DNA of 64,000 nt from Utricularia gibba. Taxonomy: Eukaryota > Streptophyta > Magnoliopsida > Lamiales > Lentibulariaceae. Position 1 is the first letter of the stretch; every line of letters begins with the position of its first letter. The notes under the pieces are model-generated. The model saw nothing but the letters and a program-made list of their open reading frames with translations. It searched no databases and was not told the DNA's origin. This document shows positions 47,499 to 58,095 of the stretch, one piece after another. A program made the translations under genes and the position numbers. Where the stretch lies: assembly GCA_002189035.1 (NCBI GenBank), contig NEEC01000008.1:2790001-2854000 (forward strand), read 5' to 3'.

Positions 47499-48667
47499 AG
47501 ACCTCAAAGTGGAAAGGTAATCCGGTCTCAACATTGTTATGAACCTTGATTTCGTCACCAAGATCTTTTACATTTTCCTTCTTCGCTGATGTCACACCCT
47601 TGATAAGTTGGTGAAATGAATTAATTACATAGATGATCTCTACAGTTCACTTAACCGATACTATTTGTACCTAGGAAAATCCATTTACTATACCACTCCA
47701 CTTCCTGTTGTTGCCGCCCCACTAGTGCTTGGCCACCATTCACTGCACTGCCTGCGCCCGAGTGCGAGCCTATGCTTGTGGTGGGGGTGCGCCGTCGAGT
47801 GGGCGGCTGCAGGCGGGCAAGTGGGCGGTGGGGCATGATGGGTGGTGGCCAACAGTAGGCGGTCAATGGTAGTTGATAAGGTTGTTCCCAATTTTGTCAA
47901 ATTTTTCCATGTATAACCCATCTTTTCGATCGTTTAAACGATCTATTGCACAATTCGGTGATCATCTTCTCCTTGTCATCCCTCCCATCAGTATCACACT
48001 GATATTTCATCTGCTTGCTGTTTTGCAGTTATGGGTATCTTCCTTCTGCTCTGGAAACTATGTTTAAAGCCCTCTGGAAGTGGAGACAATCCCATAGGGG
48101 TAACCAACATTGTACTTCACTTCCAAGCTTCATCAGGGTTCTTGTTTTTGTCGGCACCAGAAAGCACCAGCTAAGCGAAACAGAAGTTGCTTTGGCGTGG
48201 GTGCCTGAGCTTTTCTCTCTTTTCTCACGCTTTCTCCCCAAAAAGCCAGGATCGCCATCCAAATTTCTTCTTTCACTCCGCCCCAAATCTTTCGCCTATT
48301 TACACTTTGCCCCTCCTCAGTCACTGAATTAAGTATCATATAATTATAAAATTAACACACTGAAACTGGAAATAACAATTCATTCTTGAACACATTTCAA
48401 CTGCAAACTAATCCAAATGATTAGGGGATTACAACCAAAACACCTCCCCTAATCTCTCCCTAACTTTATTACTCTCTCCGGCCGCCGTCGGGTTCTCCGG
48501 CCAACTCGCAGTCATACATTTTTCGTATTTCATCTCTTTGTAACACTACTTCTCAAGCCACTAACTACCCTTATCATATTTTCGTTGCTTTATTTGCAGC
48601 ACAACCCACAACTCAAGGAATGATTAGACAGATGGGAGAAGATCAAACAGCAGCACTGCCGGCCCGG
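47499..48667. other. Convergent spacer
   Basis: It includes the pTAC13 3' region and a GC-rich patch at about 47700-47870. The open frames here (for example 48015-48332) look unlike protein. No gene is called. Confidence 0.5.
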
Positions 48668-50082
48668 TTAATACGACCACTCCGGAGGAAGCCGGAGGTC
48701 CTGGTTAGGCGCCGACGGGAAGCTTCTTGGATTTGGATTGCTGCTGACGCGGATTCTGCCTGAAAAGGACACTAGAATTAGTACAAAACCGAGAGCGAAA
48801 ACGGTGAACGGATTCTGTGAACGATAAATCACGTACTGTAATCCGACTCCGGATTTGGGTTCGCCTTCTCCGGTGGAAGAAACCTACCTGTAGCACAATA
48901 ATGAAGAAAGACTCAGAATTGACAACGATGTGTGGTAGCCAGAAAAAGGAATGAGGCCCATGTGCAGGTTAGGCCATGTAATAACTCGGAGCATTGATGG
49001 CGGAATGAGTAGCACAACCGTCTCAAGTTGTAATAGTTCTCAACTATCGAAGATGTAGCAGTTAATGGACCTGGTTTCCTGCGGGTATCAGTAGGCGCAG
49101 GAGCATCGGTGGGGCTGCGGCGAGGCAAGAACACGCCGGTTCCGTTTCGCTCCTTTTTTACGAGGGTGTTGCCTCCTAAGAAAACATTTGCGTTTACCCG
49201 CCGCCTCTCGTTGGATTGTTGCAGAGTAGCCCAAGTTTCCGGCACTCCTGCGGGGGGCAAAGGTGGCGAGTTGTGTTGGAAGCTGAATTCCGGCGACTGA
49301 TTGGCCCAAATTTCTCTTTGCAACATCACCCGTTGCTGCTGCAGCTGCTTAATCTTCTGGATCTATGGAAATAAAGATGGATGTAAGATGATGGGCGCTA
49401 ATTTAATTTGGGTGAACGGAAAAGCGGAACGAGGGCGGCATACCTGAGTTGCCTGCAACTGTAAATACGCAAGGCGGGCGTCGTTTTGAGATTTAAGACG
49501 GTAAAATGAAGGAAGAGGGCAGGCATCCCTTAACGGCGGCGCAGCTTTCTTCTGCGGCTTGGGTACAAATGTGCGAGTCTGAATCGACGCCATTTCTTCA
49601 ACAAATTTAATTCTAGCAACTTCCTCCGCCGCCTTGTACAGAAAATCCCACCCCACCGGGGGCTTTGCTTCCGAGGGATAAGCGGCATTTCGGAAACCGT
49701 ACGCGGAAAGAGCAGATTGTGGAGATCCGTACAACTTCCGGGCCTGCAGGAAAGGCAAGAACAGAAATTAAGTAGGAAACAAAATCACCCCGAGAAAACC
49801 CAAGGTTGCTAAAATCAAAACCTTGGCGCAGGACGAATCCGAGGAATGCAACGAAGTATTTCGTATATTCCGAGCCAACCCAGAGACGTAATCCTCTTCG
49901 TCGCTGTCGGTTTCAGTAGACCCATTGGCAGACTCGACAGGGGAACTCAGATCCGAGTTAGACCCACATCGACGTTGAGCCCAGAAACACTCATTTCGGT
50001 AGTCCATCAGAAGATCGTCGTCGGTCAAAAACTCCGACGGCAACCAGAACTCCTCGTCATCCCCCTTCCTCTGCTGCGCCAT
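48668..50082 (-). CDS. Plant-specific protein of unknown function (FWLPSEFL type)
   Basis: Five exons (50082-49822, 49743-49444, 49362-49071, 48887-48837, 48759-48668) join in frame to 331 residues. The N-terminus has 'EEFWLPSEFLTDDDLLMD', then an acidic Ser-rich stretch. The middle has 'PPVGWDFLYKAAEEVARIKF' and a Gln-rich helix ('IQKIKQLQQQRVMLQREIW'). Near the end are 'GTGVFLPRRSPTD' and 'TRRKPG', and the protein closes with 'DLRLPPEWSY'. I recall plant-only proteins that share the start and end motifs, but no established function. No membrane segment or signal peptide is visible, so nuclear or cytosolic is likely. The last two short exons (51 and 92 nt) are supported by phase and by the conserved C-terminus. 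Confidence 0.75.
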
Positions 50083-52331
50083 CCTAGGACGACGAAGACA
50101 ACAAACAACGGGCGTATTCTTTATAAAGCTGAAAAGCTCTTGCGGTTCGCCGAAGGCAAAATCATGGGCCGTGTTCCCAGTGTAAAGATCTCGGAGGGCC
50201 CCCAGAGAGAGAACAGAGACAGCCGAGGAAGGGGGAGCGTGGAAGAAAGAGGGCGCGCTGGATTTATAAAACGAAATTCACACACCTGGATGCGGCACAC
50301 CCGCGGCGACGGCGAGTGGGATACACGCGTAGCGGCAATATCCCAATTATTCCAAGAAACCGCCCTTCTGTATTCAACTCAACATGACCTACCCGTTGTA
50401 CGGTTCCTTTATTTAATTGGTTTCTTTTTCCCCAAAATGATTTAACGCAATGACAGCTGGCATATATCCACTTGAGATAATCCCGAATATTGATAAATCA
50501 AACATTTCAGAGAAATTTATTTTTCAAAAATATTAGAGAAAAAAATATTGAAAATAGGAGACATGTTGAGAAAAAAACAGTTGGTGCCAGGTATGAGCGT
50601 TCCCCGGAAAGTGGGCTCCACCGCCTGGTAGGCATGTGATCAGGTCAGTGGTAAACGCGTGGGCGCCACCTTTTTCCTGTCCTTGCGCATGTGGTGGCAC
50701 GCAGTGGGACCCATCCGTGTCGACACGTGGCAGTTAGCACTCTGCACGTTGCCAACCCGCGTCTTCTTGAATTTTTTAAATGTATACAAATTAATTAATA
50801 TAATTAGTTATTTACCAATAAGTTAAATGAAATCAATTCAATAAATTCGGGAAAAAAAAGAAGAGGCCCTTGGATTTGAAAGGTGAAGCCCTCCGGCGTC
50901 GCCTCCGCCGGCGGGCGCGGCGCGGAAGCGACTGGAGATATCAGTCGCGTTCGCAGATGAGTCAAAGTTGCAGAAATCCTGCCGCCAAAATCCTACGCAG
51001 ATGGAATCTTGATCCTGCTTCTTGCCTGCTTTGTCATGCGCTTTGTCTCGGGATCTTCGGCATCTCTCTTCTTTTTCCCCAAACGCTGCTTCTTCTCCCC
51101 CAATTACACACATACCGACCGCACTCACCCCTCCATCTTTCCAAAAAATTAAAAATAATTTTGCGCCACATAAACATTTAGTAAGAAAAATTTTAATGAT
51201 TTCATAAAATTTACGCCCAGGCGGATCGGGTGCCCATTTTTGGCGCGTGGATGGGACGGGCGCCGGTTTCGATGAGCATTTTCCCGCCATTTATTCCCGC
51301 CGGATTCCATAAAACCCTCTCAACTGCATTTGATAAAATCTGTTATCCAGGCTACCCGGAATTAATGAACTCGGATGAATAAATTTTAATAATAAATATT
51401 TACCTTCAATTTTAAAATTCGCGACGAATATAATTAATTAATTACTAAAAAAAGGTGTGATTTTCTGTCAAGCACTTGTTCCCTCACATGGAGCCGTACG
51501 CATTGAATTTACGTTGGCTTGGGAGTGCCGCGATTAACGAGAAGTGGGCCCCCCGGTTGCGTCAACATTACACAACACACCTACTTTATTTTTATCCATT
51601 TATTTATTTGAAAGAAAATTACATATACGTATAATAGTTTTTTATATGAATATAATAAGAGTTTTCTGTGACGGACTTGGTACAGGTGCCACGTGTCGAT
51701 GACGTGGCTGGGGGTGCATCCCATGAGGCATGCGTGACGCTGGCCAATCATGTGGCGTCTTTATTTAACTACGTGCCATAATTGGGAGTCCGTACCTGAG
51801 GAACTAATCACGCGCTACATCCCCGTTGTTTTCGGGATTTATTTCGACATTTACTTGCTAACATATTTGTTCCTTTCATTTCTACATCACAATGGTCACG
51901 TTTTTGTGAGGAATTGCGCACGAGGTTGTGTGTTGTGGGCGCCGGAGTCGGTTGCCATCTTCGTATTTTTTGAAAAATTATTTCTAATTAAATTCTATAT
52001 TTTCTGAAAAATAAAAACCAATTTTAAATTTTTACTTTTTCTTATAACAAAACTAATTGTGAAAATAAAAATCGTTTGAAAGAAAGTCTGAATTTGAAAT
52101 GTAAAAAATTCCAAATTGGCGTAGGGTTTGTCATTTCCAAAAAAATCCCAAATGTGAGCGTAGGAAATGGGCTCCGTTGTTGGGCCTTGGATCAAACTGA
52201 AGGGAGGGTCCATACGGGAGCCCAAGTTGTTCAGAAAAAAGAAATTCTTGGCTGCTCCGAGAGGACTTGGCGGTTTCGTCTTTGGATTTTCGTAAGCAAT
52301 GAAGAGAAGTTGAGGTCGTCGGTGGATTACC
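50083..52331. other. Divergent spacer with ACGT-core elements
   Basis: This is a 2.2-kb spacer. It contains ABRE/G-box-like sites at about 50722-50736 and 51694-51716. A GC-rich segment at about 50870-51300 has frames on both strands that match nothing. Site II elements (TGGGCT, TGGGCC, GCCCA) at about 52169-52225 lie upstream of the next gene. Confidence 0.5.
51694..51716. promoter_or_regulatory. Paired G-box / ABRE-like elements
   Basis: CCACGTGTC is followed within a few bases by TGACGTGGC. Two ACGT cores this close match ABRE couples bound by bZIP factors. The nearest gene starts at 52332. Confidence 0.45.
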
Positions 52332-53213
52332 ATGTCGATGCTGCAATTCTCTCTGCCGTGTCATTCATCGAGGATATGCATTTCGCCGCCAATTTCGATT
52401 TCATGGGCGCCCCAAAATCAATTTCTAAGCATCAAACCCTTCATCATCTGCCCATCGTCCGTCCCTTTCAAAACGACGCAGATTCGGATGGGCGGTGGTC
52501 CTCGAACGTTCCCAGGAGGAGTATCGAAGTGGCAGTGGAAGCGAATGCAAGCCAAGAAAGCGAAGCAGCTGCTTAAAGCCCGTTTGGCTAGAGACCGTCA
52601 GATATACGAGATGAGGAAGCGGGCGGAGCTTAAAGCGGCTGTATCCGAACTTGAGCGTCCGTGGGAGACTGTTGAGAGGCCGCCGAATTTGTTCTCCGTC
52701 ACCGCTGATGAGCAGTTGAAGGTGTTGGCGGATAGGTTTCAGAAGCCTGGTGGTCTTGATTTGTGGTCGGAAAATGACGGCCCGCAGCTCTTTAGACCTG
52801 ATAATGGATTGCCCTCTGCGAGGTTTTTTCCGAAAGGAGTTGTTCATAGCATCAAACCGTATGGGAAAATTGAAGACAGGGATAGAATTTCTGAAGAGTC
52901 GTCGAGTTGGGGTTTGAATCAGAATGAAGAAAGTGGTGGAAGTGATAAGGAAATGGGGATTCAGAGAAGGGGTTACTTCAAGAATTCCAGGAGTAGCAAC
53001 AATGGCGGTTCAAGTAGAAGATCAAATCCCACTCCCAATTCCGAGAAGGGTGTTGTAAGAGATGATAAAAGACGAAACCTTGATGAAAAGATTAGAGACA
53101 CGAAGCATAGAGAAGCTTATGAACCAGCCAAGTTTAATAACAAAGTTGGTTGGAGGAACAGCAGATATCAGAAACACGAAGATGAGAATGCAGAGATCAA
53201 TGGGTTCTTCTGA
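52332..53213 (+). CDS. Plastid-targeted protein like the N-terminus of DEAD-box helicases, no helicase core
   Basis: This intronless frame encodes 293 residues. The first about 50 are Ser/Pro-rich without acids ('LPCHSSRICISPPISISW'), a likely transit peptide. After 'MGGGPRTFPGGVSKWQWKRMQAKKAKQLLKARLARDRQIYEMRKRAEL' comes 'LADRFQKPGGLDLWSENDGPQLF' and a conserved 'LPSARFFPKGVVHSIKPYG'. The rest is hydrophilic, rich in Ser, Asn, Arg and Lys. The GGGPRTFPGG...KWQWKRM block also opens the plant RH33-type DEAD-box helicases, as I recall them. Here no Walker or DEAD motif follows, and the protein ends at TGA 53211-53213. The basic composition suggests RNA association. Function unknown. Confidence 0.75.
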   Translation: MSMLQFSLPCHSSRICISPPISISWAPQNQFLSIKPFIICPSSVPFKTTQIRMGGGPRTFPGGVSKWQWKRMQAKKAKQLLKARLARDRQIYEMRKRAELKAAVSELERPWETVERPPNLFSVTADEQLKVLADRFQKPGGLDLWSENDGPQLFRPDNGLPSARFFPKGVVHSIKPYGKIEDRDRISEESSSWGLNQNEESGGSDKEMGIQRRGYFKNSRSSNNGGSSRRSNPTPNSEKGVVRDDKRRNLDEKIRDTKHREAYEPAKFNNKVGWRNSRYQKHEDENAEINGFF

Positions 53214-54464
53214 AATGGAATGTTTATAATTGTTTAACTGTGGAATGCATCTGTGAATTTTGTGATGCTGAAATCTATATGTTGAACTGTGGAATGTAAG
53301 AAATGTGAGCATATGTTATGTTGGAAGTGAAGCATTGATAATGAACGCTCATTTTCTTCTAGAGAAGATTGCAACTCTGGCCACTATGTTTCCTTGACCC
53401 GTTGTTCTAGATCAGTTTTTTTAGACCAGATACACTTCAGATTGGATTTCAATAACGTAATCAGGATGAGAATTAGTAACATGTTTTAATTGCTAGCTTT
53501 CTCCACTGCATCTGGATTCATTGTTAAGATCTTCAGTGCTGTCTACTTTCTTACAAAGCATCACACTCCATCTGGTCTTCTGATACACCAGAGGAAGCCG
53601 AGACATGTTTAGCTCATGCCTCGTGCTTCCAGTCCAGCCCTGAACACTGATTTAAACTCTTATGGAAACTTCACCTTCCATTAGAGTGTTAGTGGGATTG
53701 ACTTCCACTACCACAGTTTTCAAATCTCATCAGAAAAAACCACTACACAAACGGAGTCAACTGAAACCACTGAGGCACAGTTTACATTTGATGGATGGAT
53801 CAATCTGAACCCACCAAGGACGGTCGTGTTTCCTTGGGGTTAAAGTTGAGGTGAAAATAATGCAGGGTTCCAATTCCACTGTACTTCCACCGAATAAAGA
53901 AACGCTTCCCTTCTCATCCTTTCAAATAGTCTATTGGGGAAGAAAATGATTCTCCATCTGAATAAAAAAACAAAAGGTGGTTTCTTTCTTCCGGGTCTAC
54001 GAAGAACCATCATGTATGAGAAAAACACGTATTAAAAAAGGAGGATTCACGACTCCTTTTTGTCTGGAGATGGATCTGATCTTCTTTGTCTCTCTACCTT
54101 TCACAAGATCATATCTCATGCCATGCATGTCATACTGTAGGATGGCAAAAAGTATTCGACCAGAAGCGGGGGTGCATGGATACCGGCAGCAATTCGAGTC
54201 CCTGCATCAAAAGCAAGTAGCCGTGTCCGATTCTCAACAAAAAAGCATCCCTATGTCGACACGGCCGCAGACTGGTTGTTGCATCGTCTCATCACTTGCC
54301 CCTGTAATGGAAAACCCACTTGAAATTTGACGCACCCAAATCAAATATTCACAGTCATTTGTAATAATGACCACTTATTCCAGGTATGATCAATCATCAC
54401 CTAAACAATTGTAATAATAATATTTTTTGACAATTTTTCAATCAAGGAAGTTGCGTTTGTAGGC
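53214..54464. other. Intergenic spacer upstream of the NPF gene
   Basis: I see no coding sequence. The first part is the 3' region of the preceding gene. Short frames at 53840-54330 do not resemble proteins I know. Confidence 0.55.
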
Positions 54465-54472
54465 TATATAAG
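54465..54472 (+). promoter_or_regulatory. TATA box of the NPF gene
   Basis: TATATAAG lies about 60 bases before the ATG at 54532. Confidence 0.55.
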
Positions 54473-54531
54473 CAGTAGTTCCTGAGATTTGCAGAAACTC
54501 AGAACTGAAAAGTTGGACGGGGGACGGAGAC

Positions 54532-56467
54532 ATGGGAGTTGAGGAATCGTTGAGCCGCCGTGAACCAGAACCGGAACCAGACGACGACCGATGGGTGTAC
54601 AGTTCTTGCGTCGACTACCATGGACGAATACCGCTGCGAGCTTCTACTGGTTCATGGAAAGCTGCCCTCTTCATCATTGGTAAACAGAAACAGGAACCTC
54701 TTTCTCTCTGTGTTTCTGTTTTTTTACCAGTGTTCATTTCGAGCTTGTTTTTGCTCATGGCAGCGATTGAATTTAGTGAAAGGCTAAGTTACTTCGGAAT
54801 ATCCACCGCTCTGATTATTTACCTCACCAAAGTTCTCCATCAAGACATCCAAACCGCGGCCAAAAGCGTCAATTACTGGATCGGGGTGACGACGATGATG
54901 CCCCTCATCGGAGGATTCATCGCAGACGCCTACCTCGGTTGCTTCCACACCGTCCTGGCGTCCTCCATAGTTTACATCATGGTGATTCATCGCAAAATCT
55001 CTCTATACTCCGCATCGGAGATACGTCATTGCGTCAGACATGCTCTGCTTTCCCTTGTGTACGTAACAATTTTGTTCGACACAGGGCTTGCTGTTGTTGA
55101 CGATGTCGAGAGCGATCCCGAGTTTAAGGCCTGGCGATAACCAGAGGGTCCATGGCGTCATTTTTTTCATTTCCATATACATGATTTCGGTGGGCACCGG
55201 AGGGCACAAGCCGGCGCTTGAGAGTTTCGGGGCGGATCAGTTTGACGAGCATCATGCCGGAGAACGGAAACAGAGGATGTCCTTCTTTAATTGGTGGAAT
55301 TTCGCTATTTCGTGCGGATGTCTTCTGGGTGTCACTGTGATTGTTTACATTCAGGATAATATCAGCTGGCTTTCAGCTGACGTTGTCCTTACGTCGGCTA
55401 TGCTGCTGTCGTCGATAGTTTTCATGCTCGGACGCCGGTTTTTTCGGTCTCGGAAACCCATGGGGAGTCCGCTGGTTCCTCTCTTTCAGGTGCTTGCTGC
55501 GGCGGTTGCGAAAAGGAAACTTCACGACCCCCGTCGCCGGACCAGCTCTACGAGGTTCCGAAGTCGGAGATGGCGCGGGGGGAAAGGCTTCTCCCGCACA
55601 CCCACAAGCTAAAGTATCTCTCATTTGCTTCCCGTTGGATCTCCTTTAGAACATACTGAACGAGTTGCTGTTATTTGATCTCCAAGGTTTCTGGATAAAG
55701 CTGCGATTGTTGAAGAAGACAAAGGGGAGCAGGGTCCATGGCGACTGGCAGCAGTGACGAAAGTAGAAGAATTGAAGCTCATCATCAACATGATCCCTAT
55801 TTGGGTAACCGCTCTCCCATTCGGAATCTGCATCGCACAAACAAGCACGTTCTTCATCAAACAGAGCACCACAATGAACCGCCGAATCACCCCGGATTTC
55901 GTCATCCCGCCGGCGTCGATCTACGCCATCACCCCTGTCGGATTGATATTCGCCGTCACTGTATACGACAGACTCCTAGTCCCCTGTTTACGGAGAGTCA
56001 CCGGAAACGAGCGGGGCATCAAAATCCTCCACCGAATCGGAATCGGAATGGCCTTCTCCGTGGTATCCATGGTCGTCGCAGCCCTAATCGAGAGAAAGCG
56101 GCTCAACTCCAGGACCCCGTTAGGGATTTTCTGGTTGGCGCCGCAGTTTCTGATAATCGGGATCGGAGATGCGTTCGCGATTGTGGGTTTGCAGGAGTAT
56201 TTCTACGATCAGGTCCCGGAGTCGATGCGAAGCTTGGGTATCGCATTCTACCTGAGTGTCATCGGAGCGGCGAACTTCCTGAGCAGCCTTCTGATCACGG
56301 TAGTTGATCGCGTTACAGACAAGATGGGGAAGAATTGGTTCGCTATGGATCTCAATTCCAGTCACCTTGATCGATTCTACTGGCTTTTGGCAGCTATCGG
56401 AGCCACCAATATTTGCGTCTACGCCGCCGTTGCCCGTCGTTACGTTAACAAGAATGTGATGGTGTAA
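54532..56467 (+). CDS. NRT1/PTR family (NPF) transporter, NPF5-like, one-base frameshift
   Basis: Four exons (54532-54679, 54764-54981, 55085-55613, 55687-56467) encode a 12-helix proton-coupled transporter. Landmarks: 'GSWKAALFIIAIEFSERLSYFGISTALIIYLT' (the ExxER-type TM1 motif appears as IEFSER), 'GGFIADAYLG', 'GTGGHKPALESFGADQFDE' and 'SFFNWWNF'. The C-terminal half has 'IPIWVTALPFGI', 'TSTFFIKQSTTMNR', 'GIGDAFAIVGLQEYFYDQVPESMRSLG' and 'GNW'-like 'KMGKNWFAMDLN'. In exon 3 the frame breaks in the C run 55528-55532. One extra C restores '...HDPPSPDQLYEVPKSEMARGERLLPHTHKLKFLDKAAI' and gives 558 residues. The family moves nitrate, peptides or hormones; this substrate is unknown. Similarity is closest to NPF5 members. 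Confidence 0.92.
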
Positions 56468-56512
56468 TTAATTTATGATAATATAATATACTAATAATTT
56501 CTCGAATATCTT

Positions 56513-56586
56513 GTCTGGGTGGTGTAGTTGGTTATCACGCTAGTCTCACACACTAGAGGTCCCCGGTTCGAACCCGGGCTCAGACA
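56513..56586 (+). tRNA. trnV-CAC: tRNA-Val (CAC)
   Basis: This 74-base cloverleaf has a 7-bp acceptor stem (GTCTGGG with CTCAGAC, one G-U). The D arm carries A box-like GTGTAGTTGG, the anticodon stem CTAGT/ACTAG closes the loop CTCACAC (anticodon CAC), and the T arm carries GGTTCGAACCC (B box). The discriminator base is A. No intron and no encoded CCA, as expected for a nuclear gene. It lies 45 bases after the NPF stop codon. Confidence 0.95.
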
Positions 56587-56592
56587 ATCAGC

Positions 56593-56600
56593 TTTTTTTT
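56593..56600 (+). terminator. RNA polymerase III terminator of tRNA-Val
   Basis: A run of eight T starts seven bases after the tRNA 3' end. Confidence 0.85.
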
Positions 56601-57194
56601 GCCTCTTATATGGCAACAGAGGGAAACTGTCATTACTAATATATCATAATATTTCATGTTTATTTTCTTATTTTTTTGTGTTAAAATCTATTAATATTGA
56701 ACAAATTAAATAATTATTTATTGGAATATTTGCTTTTAATCTTTTTTAAAATCCGATGAAATTAGTTACTGGAGAAGCAAGTTGTGTTGAAACCCATTGC
56801 CCAGACCGACGAGAAGCTAAAGCTGCCAAACAACACTGAGACAGAGAAGAAAAGATGCCTGAATTCATCTGCAGAAAAGCACCGCCTCAATAATCCACCG
56901 TTTGTTACCTTAACTGTCTCGCTGAGGATCGGCAAAAGATCAATTTTTTCCCCATCCCGGCTTCAGTTTTGATTGTTCTACGATTAGTATTCTCTTGCTT
57001 TTTTTTTTTTAATTCTGTTGGTTTTGGGAATCAGTTCGAAATTAGTTTGATTTTGACCGTGTAACTAGACGAAGAATCAGGGGAAATTGGGGGATTGCAT
57101 CTCTCTTGTGATATGCGATGGTTGAAAATTTTGAAGAATTTGGGAATTTAGGGGTTTGACGGAGGCCCCTTTGGAAGGTTAAGGGTTTCTGAAG
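56601..57194. other. Spacer and leader of the CASP-like gene
   Basis: I see no gene. The sequence from about 56760 onward is probably a transcribed 5' leader, with a T-rich patch near 57000. Confidence 0.5.
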
Positions 57195-58095
57195 ATGAAG
57201 GATCTGTTGGGTTGCCCTGGGAGTGTCAGTGGATTGCTATTAAGAATTGGGCAGTCCTTATTTGCCGCTGCTTCTGTTGGAGCTATGGTTTCTGCGAGTG
57301 GATTCTCCAACTTCACTGCGTTTTGGTATTCCTGAGTTCACTCCCTGGTTTTACTTTGTCCCAGCTTATGTCTGCTTTCTTTATATGGATGGTTTTACCT
57401 AAAACGTTCAAATTCTGTGTTTCTATACTTGAGGTTTTCTGTGGCTTGTTTTCGAAATTCATGATTGTGATAAATTGGGATTTGTCATTTCTTCCTGCAT
57501 TTGCTCCTTGAAATGATGTTGATTTTCTGTTGTATTCGCTTTTGAATTATGTTTATCATAAGGAACTCATGGAAGAGCGGAGTCCCCTTCTATGGAAACA
57601 ACTTTTATTCTTGTTATAGAACAAACCCACCATTCAAATTTGACAACAACAGATTCTTCTTAAGCTAGGTTGTGACATCATATCTGTTTGTGTGTTCAGC
57701 TATCTAATTGCATCAATGGGGCTTCAAGTTCTGTGGAGCTTTGCACTTGCCGGCCTTGACATCTACTCTCTATGTACCAAAAGAGACATCAGAAATCCCG
57801 TTCTTGTTAGCCTCTTTGTCGTGGGTGACTGGGTATTCCCTCTTCCCCTCCACAGTTGCAAAGTTGAATCACCTATGAACCATCCTTACTTGCAGGTCAC
57901 AGCCGCGCTCTCTCTGGCGGCAGCGTGTTCATCCGCCGGATCGCAGTTTTGTATGCCAAGGACTTGAACTACTGCACGGGACAAGCACATCTTCCATGCC
58001 TTAGATTCGAGCTCTCTATAGCACTGGCTTTCGTTACATGGCTGTTTGCTGCCATTTCTTCCCATGTCATGTTTTGGATCTTAGCTTCTCTTTGA
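57195..58095 (+). CDS. CASP-like membrane protein, CASPL5C type, one-base frameshift
   Basis: Three exons (57195-57325, 57700-57832, 57896-58095) encode about 154 residues with four membrane segments and little else, as in CASP-like proteins of the Casparian-strip/MARVEL family. Signatures are '[31 protein letters not shown]', '[24 protein letters not shown]', 'LDIYSL', '[13 protein letters not shown]', '[15 protein letters not shown]', 'LYAKDLNYC' and the end 'FWILASL'. The third exon breaks at GG 57940-57941: one added G gives '[16 protein letters not shown]', while as read the frame stops at 57965-57967. CASPLs are plasma-membrane proteins that may organise local wall modification; the 5C group is little studied. 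Confidence 0.88.

Noticed and set aside
48015-48339. Open frames on both strands after pTAC13
   Set aside because: No family match. They overlap each other on opposite strands in a convergent spacer.
50838-51290. 150-codon minus-strand frame and overlapping plus-strand frames
   Set aside because: There is no recognisable domain, the composition is odd, and frames on both strands overlap in GC-rich sequence.
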